Notes under the pieces: generated by a model | Told to the model about the DNA's origin: nothing | The model's input: the letters and a program-made list of their open reading frames with translations, nothing else | The model's database searches: none | Source: Neocallimastix lanati (nom. inval.) | Taxonomy: Eukaryota; Neocallimastigomycota; Neocallimastigomycetes; Neocallimastigales; Neocallimastigaceae | NCBI GenBank assembly: GCA_016946835.1 | Contig: JACVTC010000081.1 | Span: 88,501 to 152,500 of the forward strand | DNA: 64,000 bases | Direction of reading: 5' to 3' | Part shown: positions 8,887 to 21,640 of the stretch, piece after piece | Position numbering within the stretch: the stretch's first letter is position 1 | How the letters are laid out: every line of letters starts with the position of its first letter | Program-made: the position numbers and the translations under genes

Positions 8887-9195
8887 TAGACCAATTAATT
8901 ATTTTATTGAAATTGTAAATATAATTTTAATAAAAAAAAAAAAGAAAAATATTATATATATTTATTTATTAATTTATTTTTTTTTTTTTTTTTTTTTTAA
9001 CTTCCTACTACAAGATATGAAACTATCTTTGAGAATTTCGATTAATAAGGGTAAAATATTCATCAAAAAGACGATTATAAGGATTTTTTTTCTATTGATT
9101 ATATATATCCTTATGAAAAATGAGACCACTATAAAATTTTTTTTTTTTTAAAAATGGATTTAATATTAATAGTATTAACCCTTTAAATCCTTAAA
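8887..9195 (+). repeat. Conserved 3' flank of tRNA-Gly, copy 2
   Basis: This block matches 670-990 over essentially its whole length, the main difference being a shorter T run. It represents the uninterrupted version of the site, ending AACCCTTTAAATCC and passing into an ankyrin pseudogene rather than a retroelement. Confidence 0.8.
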
Positions 9196-9284
9196 TTACT
9201 AAATGTAAATATTAAAAGTGAGCGTTAGAATCAGATGTTTAATTAAATATGTAAAATCAAATTGATAACTATAATAAGTATATA

Positions 9285-9611
9285 TCATTAATAGCCACTT
9301 GTGAAAATGAAAGTAAAAATAAAGTAATAGTAAACTATTTAACTAAGCATGGATCAGATGTAAATTAACAAAATATTTGAGATGATAATACATCTTTATT
9401 AGTGACATATAAGAATAGAAACAAATTTGTAGTTAATTTCATAGTCAATAATGGAATTTACTTTATTTCAAAAAAAAAAAAAAAAAATTGGAGAAGAGAG
9501 GAATTCTTTAGAAGTAGTGAGATATATCTACGGAAATGAGAATATTGGTTAAATATTATTTAATTGAGTGGAATATGAATATAATTGAAAATGAATCTTT
9601 AGTAACAGTTC

Positions 9612-9620
<9 letters not shown>
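9285..9620 (+). pseudogene. Ankyrin-repeat pseudogene
   Basis: The forward frame from 9285 reads ankyrin-like sequence: SLIATCESESK-type helix start, VIVNYLTKHGSDVN, then after a TAA and a TGA the next repeat TSLLVTYKNRNKFVVNFIVN. After a long A run, a further piece NSLEVVRYIYGNENIG appears in another frame. Stops and shifts show it is dead. The repeat style matches the intact ankyrin gene at 46.8-48.8 kb, so it is probably a decayed relative. Confidence 0.65.
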
Positions 9621-9629
<9 letters not shown>

Positions 9630-9654
<25 letters not shown>

Positions 9655-9822
9655 AATAAAAAAATAAAAAAAATTAAAAAAAGTATTTATATATATAATA
9701 TATTTAAAAAAAATTCTTGTTGAAATATTTTTAATACATAAAATGTATATTTTACCATTTACAATTATTAATAGATTTTCAAAAAAAAAAATTATAGTCT
9801 TCTTTATTTATTAATTTATCTT

Positions 9823-9865
<43 letters not shown>

Positions 9866-10647
9866 ACTAATAATTTTAATCAAAAGGGTATTTATATATT
9901 ACCAAGAAAAATAAGATAATTTGAAGACTTCCTCTTAAATAATTTAATTTATTTTAAAAATTTAAAAAACGAGTATTTCCTCGAAAATATAATTGATTAT
10001 TTAAATATTGATTGTTGATTCCTGGCACTTTCCATAATAGAATAAGACTTAAGCAATATTTTCTATCTTAATTTATTTTAACAGAATATTTTTGAAATCC
10101 CATGGACAATTCAACCTAACAATTTTCAAGTGAATCTAATTCAAATAATTTTTTTTTCTCTAGCTATATATATATATATATATTTTTTTTTAAACTTTTC
10201 TGGATCGGAGGAATTTATTTTTAAATTGTAAATATTACTATGATTTATTTTAATACTTTTTGGAGCATTAATAAAAGCAAATCATCATTAAATTAAAAAT
10301 AGCAATACGATTACAGAGAGCTTCAGTTTTTTCGCTTGAGTGAGTTATTAAGGTAGTGGCAGTTTTATTGATGTTTTTTTTTTTTTTATTTTTGATAATT
10401 ATTAATGTAAAAATAATCATCAAAAAAAAAAAAAAAAAAAAAAAAGGTTTTCATTTATTCTATCGGATTGATAATTTTTAATAGCTTAAAATAATTCCTC
10501 GTCATTGAAAGAATTTATTATTATATTTTGTTAAATGAAGTAAATTTTATTGAAAATAATAGTCAGCCTCTCCTTTTAAATTTTACTTTCTACTTCCGAT
10601 TCTTCTTCATTGTTAAATTCCTTTATTTTATATTCCAATAATCTATT

Positions 10648-10681
<34 letters not shown>

Positions 10682-11405
10682 TATCTTCAATATAAATATC
10701 GTTATCGTTACAGGTATCTTCAGTCATTTCAAAAGTATTATTGTTTACCAAATTTTCATCATCTCTTTTTTTCTTTAGCTTTTATATTTTTACCGGTTAA
10801 GTTTATAGTATTTACAATATTAGAATCGAAAGTAGTGTTGGACGAATAAAGTCTCAAAGGATAAAAAAAAAACTTTTTTAAAGAATTTTTAATATTTTAA
10901 CATCTTTTGTTGTTATTACTCCCATTATCAATAAATAATATTACTACTATTAGTACTATTACAATTACTTTTCATATTATCATAATTAATAATATTTTCA
11001 TTATCATTATTTTCTTCTTCATAAATAAATATTTTAAAAATTTGATTACTATCAATAAAAAACGGAAAATTCTTAAAAAAATTTTTTGACTTTAAATTAT
11101 TTAAAAACAGTTATCGTTTTTCATTATTGAATTCTAAAAGAAATACAAAAACTGAATTCAACATGATAGTACCCTTTATTAAAGATTAAAAGATTCTAAA
11201 TCAATTAAATTTTTTTTTTTCTTTTTTTTTTTTTTTTAGACATAATTATCTATATATTCCAGTTTTTCTTTTTATTATAGAATTATATTTAATTATAATT
11301 ATATATATATATATATAATTTCAATAATTAAAAAAAAATTTAAAGTTTATATATTCTATAAATCATATCATTATATCATTTTCCTATTTTAACAGTTATT
11401 TTCAA

Positions 11406-11441
<36 letters not shown>

Positions 11442-11492
11442 TATTATTATTATTATTATTTTTTCTATTATTATTAAAATTTATTTTAGCCT

Positions 11493-11523
<31 letters not shown>

Positions 11524-12380
11524 TAAACCATAGATTTTAATTAATTATTTCTTAAAATAATAAAATAAAAATAAAAAATAAAAAATAAAAAATAAAAAAT
11601 AAAAAATAAAAAATAAAAAATAAAAATAAAATATAATACAATACAATATTAACACTTTTATCGCTTTTAAAGATAAGAGACAACTTTACATAACTTATAT
11701 ATAAAATATTTTATTTATAAATTATAAAATAAAATTATTATTATTATTATTTTTTTTTTTTTTTTTTTACTTATTAAAATTATTTAATAAATGATTTTTT
11801 TATTATTTTATTTATTTATTTATGTTAAGTTTATGTATATGTTAGTAAAAATATATTTAAAAAATAAAAAAAACATTATAATTAATTATATATATTAATT
11901 ATACATTCAAATATTATATATCGTTAATTCATATATTTTATATTATTTTAATCAATAAAATAATATGCCTTATATATTTAATATTTATATATATATATAT
12001 TTATACATTTTTATACTTTATATTATCTTAATCAATAAAGTAATATTATAATATATATATATATTTATTTTTATATTTGTTATTTTTTTTTTTTTGTTAA
12101 ATTCACAAATTGATTTATAAATATTTTATATATTTCAATGATATATTTATTTTTATTGTTATTTTATATTATTTTAATCAATATAATAATATTTTTATAT
12201 TTATTTTTTTAATATTAATAATTTCTTTTTTATATTAATTATTTTATTATTAATATTATTAATATTATTTTGTTTTTGTTTTTGTTTTTAAAAAATTATT
12301 TTTATTATCCTTTTTAATAAAATAGTATTTCCTTTTTTTTCTTATTTTGGTTTATTTTTATTTTTTATTTTTTATTTTTT
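9630..12380. other. AT-rich intergenic stretch with a faint coding remnant
   Basis: Mostly poly(A), poly(T) and microsatellites: (ATT)n at 11409-11461 and A5-6T repeats at 11565-11630. Between about 10600 and 11115 the minus strand shows short frames with coding flavour, for example DSNIVNTINLTGKNIKAK, NNNTFEMTEDTCND and EEENNDNENIINYD. They lie in different frames and are broken by stops. They could be a lost Asn-rich gene. I cannot name it. Confidence 0.3.
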
Positions 12381-15300
12381 TGTTAGAGACATTGTGAATA
12401 ATATTCATTAACGAAGACACATTTAGAACCCGATTGACAGCAGGTAGGTCCTTGATAATTCTTACCACCACATTGAGCATATCGACCAGAACATTTTTCT
12501 TCTGGTTCCTTTGGAGTAGGAGTGATTTCTCCTCCTTCAGCTATGGTAATCGTAATGGTTTCTTTTTCGGTGAGTGTTTCTCTTTCAGTAATGGTAATTG
12601 TTTGAGGATCACAATATTTTAGAGAAATGATTGTATTAGTATTAGTAGTAGTAGTAGTTGTAGTAGTAGTAGTTGTTGTTGTTGCTGTAGAGGTTAACTT
12701 TTCTTTAGGAATTGTTTTAGTGGTTTTAATATTCATGAATGGAAAAGAAGAATTGTTTTTAATGGTACAGGAGGAAACCATATTACAATTATCAGAATCA
12801 GAAGCATTACTAGATCCACCAAGCAATTTACATTTTTCTCTTCCATATACATAATTTTTAAAAAGACATTCTATATCTTTTGGAACACAATCTTTTATTT
12901 TTTCATCATATTTAAAATTACGAGCACATTGAATGCAATAATAATCTGAATTAAGTGTGCCTGGTTTTTCAACGAAATAGTAACCTGCTGCTTCACATTC
13001 TTCCTTCTTTAAATTTATTTTAGCTTCAGTTTTTTCATCTGGATAACATTTCAATGAATCTGGATCTTTAAATATTCCATTTTCACAGGTATGACAATAA
13101 TTAATATAACCTAGATATTGGCATCTAGTGGATTCACTTTTACCTGTAGTAGTAGTAGTAGTAGTAGTAGTAGAGGTAGTATTTGGAGGTATTTTACTAT
13201 TAGTAGGAAGTGTTTTACTGGTAGTAGTAATAATATTTGGAAGTGTTTTACTGGTAACAGTAGCAGCATTAATATTAGTATGACTGTTTGAAAGAGTTTT
13301 ACCTTTAGTTATTGGAAGTATTTTATTAGTAGTAGTTGTGGTATTAACTATATCTGGAAGAGTTTTAGCTCTTTTAACTTTATTATTTTCTACCATAGCA
13401 TATCTTGGATAAACTCCTTTAGGTGGTTTTGACACCATAGTTTTTGTTGATTTATAAAATAAAGGATATGAACATTCCATGATAGCGCCTATATAACAAT
13501 TTTTAGTTTTTTGACGATAGTTTATTCTAAGCGTACCTGAATTAGATTTACAATAATTAATGAACTTTTCATAATCAGAAATAGAAATTTCGTTGTCACC
13601 ATTACAATTAGTATTCTCGTCTTCCATTGTTTCCTGATTTTCTCCAATTGGTTTACAGGTATTACGATTAAAATCATATTTTAAGTTTTCATCATTACAA
13701 AAATTACAATATATTAAATCCATGTTGGACGAACTACTTTTAAATCTTAGTTGAGCCACTCCATGTAAAGTATTTTCACAATAATCTTTTATTTTTTCCA
13801 TAGTTTCATTAGAAAATGCGTTTATTTTATTTTGTGAAGCATTTAAAACAGGTAACTTTGTGGAATTATTTGGTGATAAAGGAATCTCAGAAGTAGATAA
13901 AAATGGAAGATTCTTATATTTAGTATATTTATCTTGGAGGTCATTCGCTTTTTTACATTCAAATTTATAATAATTAAATTCAGGTTCGTATCCTTCAGCA
14001 CAAAAGAAACATCTGACTGGCTTATTATAATCATGTTCTTGTTTATTCACAGTATTTATTACGTAACCACGGTTATCTACTAAATAACCTCCATCCTCAA
14101 TACACTTAATATACGCTTCAGATGGAAAAGCATTTTTATTATCTTCATCAATAGTACAACTATCACTTCCATTGAGTTCACCATTGACACAGAAACTGCA
14201 TACTCCATCGCTTAAATTTTTATAGCATCCATCAATATAATAATCAAAATGGGCTGAAAATTCTCCATGATATTTACTTTCACAATGATGTTTAACTCTA
14301 TTAATAACATCATATGATATTTCCTCTTCTTCACATTTATTTGAATCATTTAGAATAATAGCATAAGGATCATTAGTTATGGTTGGAAGAAGATTAGTTG
14401 TAGTTGTAAATGAAGAAATGTTTTTGGAACTTGGAAGAGATTTAGTTGTAGTTGTAAATGAAGAAATAGTTTTGGAACTTGGAAGAGTTTTACAAGAACT
14501 TCCATTACTACAAGTCAAACCACTAACTATAGTAGTCCAAAATGAAATATTGTAAAAAATTTTTTTATAATTCATTTTATTTTAAATATTAATTTTTTCT
14601 TTTTTTTTTTTTTTTTAATAACAAAAATGACGTTTTTATTTTTTTCTATTTTTTTTTAATAATTTTTTTTTTTTTTTTTTTTAGGGTAATCTCTTAAAAT
14701 ACCCTATTTTTGTTATAATATTTGTTTTTATTTTATTTTTATTAATTTTTTTTTTATTATTTTTTTTTATTATTTTTTTTTATATTTTAATATTGATTTT
14801 AATTTTAATTTTAATTTTTTTATTTATTTAAAAAAAAAATATTTAGTGACTTCTTTTGTTCATTTTATATAAAAAAAAAATTTATTTATTTATTTATTAA
14901 TTTATTTATTTATATATTAGAAAATGTTCTAAAATTATTTGATAATCAATTTATTTTATCATATATTAAAATATACAGGAATTTATATATTTTTTAATTT
15001 ATTTTATGTTGTTATTTATTAGATTACACAATAATATATATCTTATATATTAGACTATGAAATAATATATATATTGAAATAATATATATGTATATATTGA
15101 TATAATATATATGTATTGAAATAATATATATATCATCCTATATTAGAATATACTTTAATCTTTACTATAGTAATATAATTTTAATTTAATTTTTAAAATA
15201 CAATCAAACTATTTTTAAACATAAATATATAAATGTATAAATAAATACTCATATTAATAAATAAATAGGAAAATAAATACATATATAAGTGAATAAGTGA

Positions 15301-15440
15301 ATAATTAAACAATTTAAAATTAAATTTGAAATTGGAGAGAAATAAAAAAAAAAAAAAAAATTTTTTTTAATTTATTTATTCATTCATTTTCTGTAACATT
15401 GAGTCAAAAAAGAAAAAAAAAACAATCATAAAAAAAATGA
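11281..15440 (-). repeat. Segmental duplication, unit 1
   Basis: This unit and 16240-20920 share the coding gene and also their flanks. Downstream, both contain AATTTCAATAATTAAA and AAGTTTATATATTCTATA blocks. Upstream, both have the polyT, AGAAAATGTT-type and CTGTAACATTGAGTC blocks in the same order. Boundaries are approximate because the edges are low-complexity. Confidence 0.75.
12383..14575 (-). CDS. Secreted Cys-rich protein with C-terminal CBM1 (paralog 1)
   Basis: A 730-residue protein. It begins with a signal-like segment (MNYKKIFYNISFWTTIVSG), then Ser/Thr repeats of the form LPSSKNISSFTTTT. Several Cys-rich modules follow, with CxxC pairs followed by an NG or aromatic turn and a later CxP (for example YCNFCNDENLKYDF and YCIQCARNFKYD), separated by Thr-rich linkers. 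Residues 695-730 are a fungal family 1 carbohydrate-binding module: YAQCGGKNYQGPTCCQSG then NEYYSQCL, with the Cys pattern and aromatic face. It is probably an extracellular protein docked on plant cellulose. No catalytic domain was recognised, so the modules may be adhesive or scaffold-like. A paralog lies upstream at 17797-20172. Confidence 0.85.
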   Translation of the reverse strand: MNYKKIFYNISFWTTIVSGLTCSNGSSCKTLPSSKTISSFTTTTKSLPSSKNISSFTTTTNLLPTITNDPYAIILNDSNKCEEEEISYDVINRVKHHCESKYHGEFSAHFDYYIDGCYKNLSDGVCSFCVNGELNGSDSCTIDEDNKNAFPSEAYIKCIEDGGYLVDNRGYVINTVNKQEHDYNKPVRCFFCAEGYEPEFNYYKFECKKANDLQDKYTKYKNLPFLSTSEIPLSPNNSTKLPVLNASQNKINAFSNETMEKIKDYCENTLHGVAQLRFKSSSSNMDLIYCNFCNDENLKYDFNRNTCKPIGENQETMEDENTNCNGDNEISISDYEKFINYCKSNSGTLRINYRQKTKNCYIGAIMECSYPLFYKSTKTMVSKPPKGVYPRYAMVENNKVKRAKTLPDIVNTTTTTNKILPITKGKTLSNSHTNINAATVTSKTLPNIITTTSKTLPTNSKIPPNTTSTTTTTTTTTGKSESTRCQYLGYINYCHTCENGIFKDPDSLKCYPDEKTEAKINLKKEECEAAGYYFVEKPGTLNSDYYCIQCARNFKYDEKIKDCVPKDIECLFKNYVYGREKCKLLGGSSNASDSDNCNMVSSCTIKNNSSFPFMNIKTTKTIPKEKLTSTATTTTTTTTTTTTTNTNTIISLKYCDPQTITITERETLTEKETITITIAEGGEITPTPKEPEEKCSGRYAQCGGKNYQGPTCCQSGSKCVFVNEYYSQCL

Positions 15441-17315
15441 AAATTAAAATGAAAAAAAACAAAATTTTTAATTATAAATAATTGAATTATTGAATAAATA
15501 ATTGAATATTAAATATTAAATATTAAATCTTAAATATTAAATAATAAATAATAATAATTAAAATAATAAATAATAAAATATTAAATAATAATAACAATTC
15601 ATAATACATAATTAAATAATTACTATTGTTTATTTTTATTTTTATTTTTATTTTTGTTTTAGTTTTTTTCTTTTATTGATGATAATGAAGTTAAAAATAA
15701 AAAATAAAAATAAAAAAAAAAATAAAAAATAAAAATAAAAAAATAAACAATAAAAAATAAAAAAAATAGAAAAAAAATAACTCAAAATAAATAAATAAAT
15801 AAATAATTAGCAATACAAGTAATAATAGATATAATAGTAATAGTAATAGTAATAGTAATAGAAATAAAATAATTTAAAATATGAAAATAATTAAAAATTA
15901 ATAGATTCTGGTTATAAAAGAAAATTAAAATATAAAAGCTATATAAAAATAAAAAAACAATTTTAAAATATATAAAAAAAATATTATAGATATATATAAA
16001 CATATTATAAATATTATATAAAATATAATTGCTATAAATAATATTTAAAAAATAGATTATATTATAAATATAAAAAATATTATAAATATAAAAAATATTA
16101 TAAATATATAATACTTATAAAAAATATTATAACTGTAAATTTTAATAAATATTTTTTTTTTTTTTTTTTTAATTATTCATTTTGTACTCAATTTTATATT
16201 TATTTTTTTTTGTTTTTGTTTTTAATCTTTTATAAAAAGATTAATATTTAAATATAATTATATTATATATATAAATATATATATATAATTTCAATAATTA
16301 AAGAAAAATTTTAAAGTTTATATATTCTATAAATCATATCATTATATTATTTTCTTATTTTAACAATTTTTTTCATCATTATTATTATTTTCTCTATTAT
16401 TATTATTTGTATTATTATTAATTTTCATTTTCGCTAATAAACTAAAAAAAAAATAAATTAAAAGTTATTTTATTTATTTATTTATGTTAAGTTTATTTAT
16501 ATGTTAGTAAAAATATATTTAAAAAAAAAAAAATATTGTAATTAATTATATATATATTAATTATACATTCAAATAATATATATCTTTAATTCATATATTT
16601 TATATTATTTTAATCAATAAAATAATATATCTTGTATAATTTAATATTTATATATATATATTTTATATTTTATATTATATTAATCAATAAAGTTTATATA
16701 TATATATTTTATATTTTATATTATATTAATCAATAAAGTTTATATATATATATTTTATATTTTATATTAATCAATAAAGTAATATTATATATATATATTT
16801 TTATTGTTATTTTAGATAATTTTAATCAATATAATAATGTTTTTATATTTATTTATTTTAATATTAATTCTTTTTTTTTTTTTTTTTTTTTTCATATATT
16901 GAAACGCCCGCCAAGAAGAATACTCAATATAAAATAATAAATATTATTATCATAATTCTTTTCTAAATCTAAAAAAAACCTCCAAGGATTTTTGTTCAAT
17001 TATCATTGCAAACTTCAAAAAGAGATCATCTTGAAAAAGATAAATATAAAATTATTCCTAACAGTTAAAATAATAAAATAAAATAAAAATAAGAAGTAAA
17101 AATAAAAGATAAGAAATAAAAATAAAAAATAAAAAATAAAAATAAAAAATAAGAAATAAAAATAAAAAATAAGAAATAAAATAGCATTCAATACAATATT
17201 AACACTTTTATTGCTTTAAGAGATAAAAGACAATTTTACATAACTTAGATAAATGATATTTAATTATTTAATCATTAAATTATAAACTATTATGATTTCA
17301 TTTTTATTTTATTTT

Positions 17316-17356
<41 letters not shown>

Positions 17357-17753
17357 CAATTAAAATTATTTATTGAATGATTATTTTATCATTTTATTTA
17401 TTTATTTATTTTTTAAAGTTTATTTATATGTTTGTAAAATTATATTTAAAAAAAAAAAAAAAAAAAAAAATTAAAAAATAACATAATAATTAATTATATA
17501 TATATATTAATTATATATTCATATGATATATATTATTTTAATCAATAAAACAATATACTATATATATTTAATATTTATAAATATATATATATATTTATTA
17601 TTATTTTTGCTAATTTTTTTTTTTTTTTTGTTAAATTCACAAATTATTTTAAATATATATTATGTATTTCAATATTAATAATTATTATTATTGCTATTTT
17701 ATATTATTATAATCAATATATAATATTTTAATATTTATATTTTTAATAATAAT

Positions 17754-17796
<43 letters not shown>
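14576..17796. other. AT-rich spacer between the two CBM1 genes
   Basis: No gene. It contains the shared flanks of the two duplication units, T runs, A/T microsatellites and the inverted-pair segment at 15782-16030. The block around 16905-17040 (CGCCCGCCAAGAAGAATACTC onward) is less AT-rich but has no frame that I recognise. Confidence 0.55.
15782..16030. repeat. Segment present in inverted orientation at 21440-21640
   Basis: The run ACTCAAAATAAATAAAT ... ATAATAGTAATAGTAATAG ... TAAAATAATTTAAAATATGAAAA reappears at 21440-21640 as its reverse complement (TTTTCATATTTTAAATTATTTTA ... TTTTGAGTTATTT-like). In each unit it sits next to a GATGATGAAGTTA-type landmark that keeps the same orientation, on opposite sides. 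Confidence 0.6.
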
Positions 17797-17801
<5 letters not shown>

Positions 17802-18602
17802 GACATTGTGAATAATATTCATTAACAAAGACACATTTAGAACCCGATTGACAGCAGGTGGGTCCTTGATAATTCTTACCACCACATTGAGCATATCGAC
17901 TTGAACATTTTTCTTCTGGTTCCTTTGGAGTAGGAGTGATTTCTCCTCCTTCAGCTATGGTAATCGTAATGGTTTCTTTTTCGATGAGTGTTTCTCTTTC
18001 AGTGATAGTCATTGTTTGAGGATCACAATATTTTAGAGAAATGGTTGTATTAGTAGCAGTAGTTGTTTTAGGTGTTTTAATTGTTTTAGTTGTTTTAGTT
18101 GTTTTAGTTGTTTTAGTTGTTTTAGTTGTTTTAGTTGTTTTAGTTGTTTTAGTTGTTTTAGTTGTTTTAGTTGTTTTAGTTGTTTTTGTTGTTGTTGTTG
18201 TTGTTGAAGAAGAATTGTCTTCAATTTCACAGATGGAAACCCGATGACATATATCAGAATTTCTATAAGATCCACCAAGTAATTCACAATTTTCAGTTCC
18301 ATATTTATTATTTTCCAAAGAACATTCTATATCTTTTGGAACACATTCTTTCACTTTAATATCATATCTAAAATTTCGACCACATTGAATACAATAATAA
18401 TTTGTTTCATAATAATTCCTATCCTCAACAAAATAGTAACCTGCTGCTTCACATTCTTCTTTCTTTAAATTTATTTTAGCTTCAGTTGTTCTATCTGGAT
18501 AACATATCCCATGTTCATCAAATAATCCGTGATCACAGGTATAACAATAAACAACAGGGTAATTATTAAGATTTTGAGTATTGCATACTCTAATCAGACC
18601 TT

Positions 18603-18647
<45 letters not shown>

Positions 18648-20172
18648 AAATAATATTTGGAAGTGTTTTACTATTAGTAGATAGTGTTTTACTGGTAGTA
18701 GTAATAATATTTGGAAGGGTTTTACTGGTAACAGTAGCAGCAATAATATTAGTATGACTGTTTGAAATAGTTTTACCTTTAGTTATTGGAAGGGTTTTAC
18801 TGGTAACAGTAGCAGCATTAATATTAGTATGACTGTTTGAAATAGTTTTACCTTTAGTTATTGGAAGTGTTTTATTGGTAGTAGTTGTGGTATTAACTAT
18901 ATCTGGAAGAGTTTTAGCTTTTTTAACTTTATTATTTTCTACCAAAACAGTTCTTGGATAAAGTTTTTTAGGAGGACCTTTTACCAGAGTACTTTTTACT
19001 TGATAAAATAAAGGATATGTACATTTCATGAAAGCACCTTTAAAACAATTTTTAGTTTTTTGACGATATTTTATTCTAAGCGTACCTGAATTAGAATTAC
19101 ATAAGTCAACGAACTTTTCATAATCAGAAATAGAAATTTCGTTGTCACCAGTACAATTAGTATTCTCGTCTTCCATTGTTTCCTGATTTTCTCCAATTGG
19201 TTTACAGGTATCATGATATAAATCATATTTTAAGTTTTTATCATTACAAAAATTACAATATATTAAATTCATTTTGAAAGAATCCCTTTTAGATTTTAGT
19301 TGAGCCACTCCATGTAAAGTATTTTCACAATAATCCTTTACTTTTTTCATAGTTTCATTAGAAAACACGGGTTCATCATTTTGATAAGTATTTATATCAG
19401 GAAACTCAGTGGAATTATTTGGTGATAAAGGAATCTCAGAAGTAGATAAAAATGGAAGATTTTTATATTTAGTATATTTATCTTGGAGGACATCCACTTT
19501 TTTACATTCAAATGCATAATTATAGAAATTAGGTTCATATCCCTCAGCACAAAAATGACATCTGATTGGCTTATTATAATTATGATCTACTTTATTCACA
19601 GTATTTATTACGTAACCATGGTTATCTCTTAAATAACCTCCATCCTCAATACACTTAATATACGCTTCAGATGGAAAAGCATCTTTATTATCTTCATCAA
19701 CAGTACAATTATTATTTTCATTGCGTTCACCATTGATACAAAAACTGCATCCTACATAGCTTAAATTTGTATAGCATCCATTAAGATAATAATCAAAACT
19801 AATTGAAAGCTTTCCATTATATTTACTTTCACAATGATGTTTAACTCTATTGATAACATCATATGGTATTTCCCCCTCTCCACATTTATTTGAATCATTT
19901 AGAATAATAGCATAAGGATCATTAGTTATGGTTGGAAGAGGATTAGTTGTAGTTGTAAATGAAGAAATGGTTCTGGAACTTGTAAGAGTTTTAGTTGTAG
20001 TTGTAAGTGAAGAAATGTTTTTGGAACTTGGAAGAGTTTTAGATGTAATTGTAAATGAAGAAATGTTTTTGGAACCTGGAAGAGCTTTACAAGTTCTTAC
20101 ATTACTACAAGTCAAACCACTAACTAATGTAGTCCACAATGAAATATTGTAAAAAATTTTTTTAAAATTCAT
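17797..20172 (-). CDS. Secreted Cys-rich protein with C-terminal CBM1 (paralog 2)
   Basis: A 791-residue tandem paralog of the 12383-14575 gene with the same architecture: signal-like N-terminus, Ser/Thr repeats (more LPSSKNISS-type units here), Cys-rich modules, linkers and CBM1 at 756-791. Differences are an extra KGKTISNSHTNI-type linker repeat, and about a dozen Thr-Thr-Lys tripeptides encoded by a regular TTTTAGTTG array (18070-18185). Length variation is thus concentrated in linkers, while the Cys modules and CBM1 are conserved. The last codons touch a 40-base T run, so the 3' end is bounded by homopolymer. Role inferred: secreted cellulose-binding protein. Confidence 0.85.
18070..18190 (-). 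repeat. Coding 9-bp minisatellite (Thr-Thr-Lys)
   Basis: The repeated TTTTAGTTG on the plus strand encodes Thr-Thr-Lys on the minus strand inside the CBM1 paralog. Because the unit is 9 bp, copy-number change keeps the reading frame. The other CBM1 gene has poly-Thr and no TTK array at this position. Confidence 0.85.
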
Positions 20173-20935
20173 TTTATTTTAAATATTAATTTTTTCTTTT
20201 TTTTTGTTTTTTTTTTTTAATAACAAAAATAAAGTATTTTTCTTTTCTACTATATTTTATTTTATCTTTAAATATTTTTTTTTTGGTAATAATCTCTTAA
20301 AACACCACCCTATTTTTGTTTTTATTTTTATTAATTTTTTATGTATATTTTATATTAATTTTAATTTTATTTTTTTTTTATTTAAAAAAAAAAACAAAAA
20401 GTTTGGAGATATTTTTCGTTTTATATAAAAAAAAATTATTTATTTATTTATTTAATAGAAAATGTTTTAAAATAATTTGATAATTCATTTTATAATATAT
20501 ATTAGAATATACAGGAATATATATATATTTTATAAGTAATTTATTTTACATTATTTATTAGATTATACAATAATATATATCTTAATTTATTAGACTTAAT
20601 AATAATATATATATTGAAATAATATATATTTCATCCTATATTAGAATATACTTTAATCTTTACTATTGTAATATAATTTTAATTTTAAAAATACAATAAA
20701 ACATAAATAAATAAATAAACAAATAAATAAAGAAAAAAATAAAAAAATTAATAAAAATAAGAAAATAAATAAATATATAAGTGAATTAGTGAATAATTAA
20801 ATAATTTAAAATTAAATTTGAATTTGGAGAGAAATAAAAAATTTATTTATTCATTCATTCATTTTCTGTAACATTGAGTCAAAAAAAAAAAAAAAAAACA
20901 ATCATAAAAAAAATGAAAATTAAAATGAAAAAATA

Positions 20936-21254
20936 AAATAAATAATAAATAATAAATAATAAATAATAAATAATAAACAATAAATAATAAATAATAAACA
21001 ATAAATAATAAATAATAAATAATAAATAATAAATAATAAATAATAAATAATAAATAATAAATAATAAATAATAAATAATAAATAATAAATAATAAATAAT
21101 AAATAATAAATAATAAATAATAAATAATAAACAATAAATAATAAATAATAAACAATAAATAATAAATAATAAATAATAAATAATAAATAATAAATAATAA
21201 ATAATAAATAATAAATAATAAATAATAAACAATAAATAATAAACAATAAATAAT
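20936..21254. repeat. Heptanucleotide array (AATAATA)n
   Basis: About 320 bases of AATAATA units with occasional C variants (AATAAAC). All frames stay open because 7-mers cycle through frames, producing spurious Phe/Ile/Tyr/Leu reading frames; these are not genes. A related irregular TATTATT array follows at 21710-22010 in the complementary sense. Confidence 0.9.
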
Positions 21255-21439
21255 TGAATAATAAATAATTGAATAATTCTTTTAATTTTTTTATTTTTAT
21301 TGATAATTTTTATTTTAATTTTTTTTTTTTACTTTGCACTTTTTATAATTAATTTGATATATTTATAATATTTTATATACTTATATTTTATATTTATATT
21401 TTTTATATATATATTTATAACAATTATATTTTATTGAAT

Positions 21440-21640
21440 ATTTATAATATGTTTTCATATTTTAAATTATTTTATTTCTATTAACTATTTCTATTACTAT
21501 CACTATTACTATTTTTATTTTTATTTTTATTTTTTTTTTATTTTTATATCTATTAATACTCTCGTATTACTAACTATTATATTTATTTTCTTTTTTTTTT
21601 TGAGTTATTTCTTTTCTATTTTTTTTTTTTTACTTTTTTT
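21440..21640. repeat. Inverted partner of 15782-16030
   Basis: Reverse-complement match to the segment after duplication unit 1, including the TTTCATATTTTAAATTATTTTA core and the terminal GAGTTATTT. Suggests a local inversion of about 200 bp during or after the tandem duplication. Confidence 0.6.

Larger units (their letters stand above)
16240..20920 (-). repeat. Segmental duplication, unit 2
   Basis: Second copy of the unit at 11281-15440, in direct tandem orientation, carrying the paralog at 17797-20172. Intergenic parts have diverged mainly by simple-repeat length while the coding part stays closely similar. Confidence 0.75.

Noticed and set aside
18041-18302. Val-rich and Leu/Lys/Gln-rich frames across the TTK array
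   Set aside because: Shadows of the in-frame TTK coding repeat in the CBM1 paralog.
20859-21246. Three overlapping open frames of Phe/Ile/Tyr/Leu repeats
   Set aside because: They are translations of a heptanucleotide array, which leaves all frames open.
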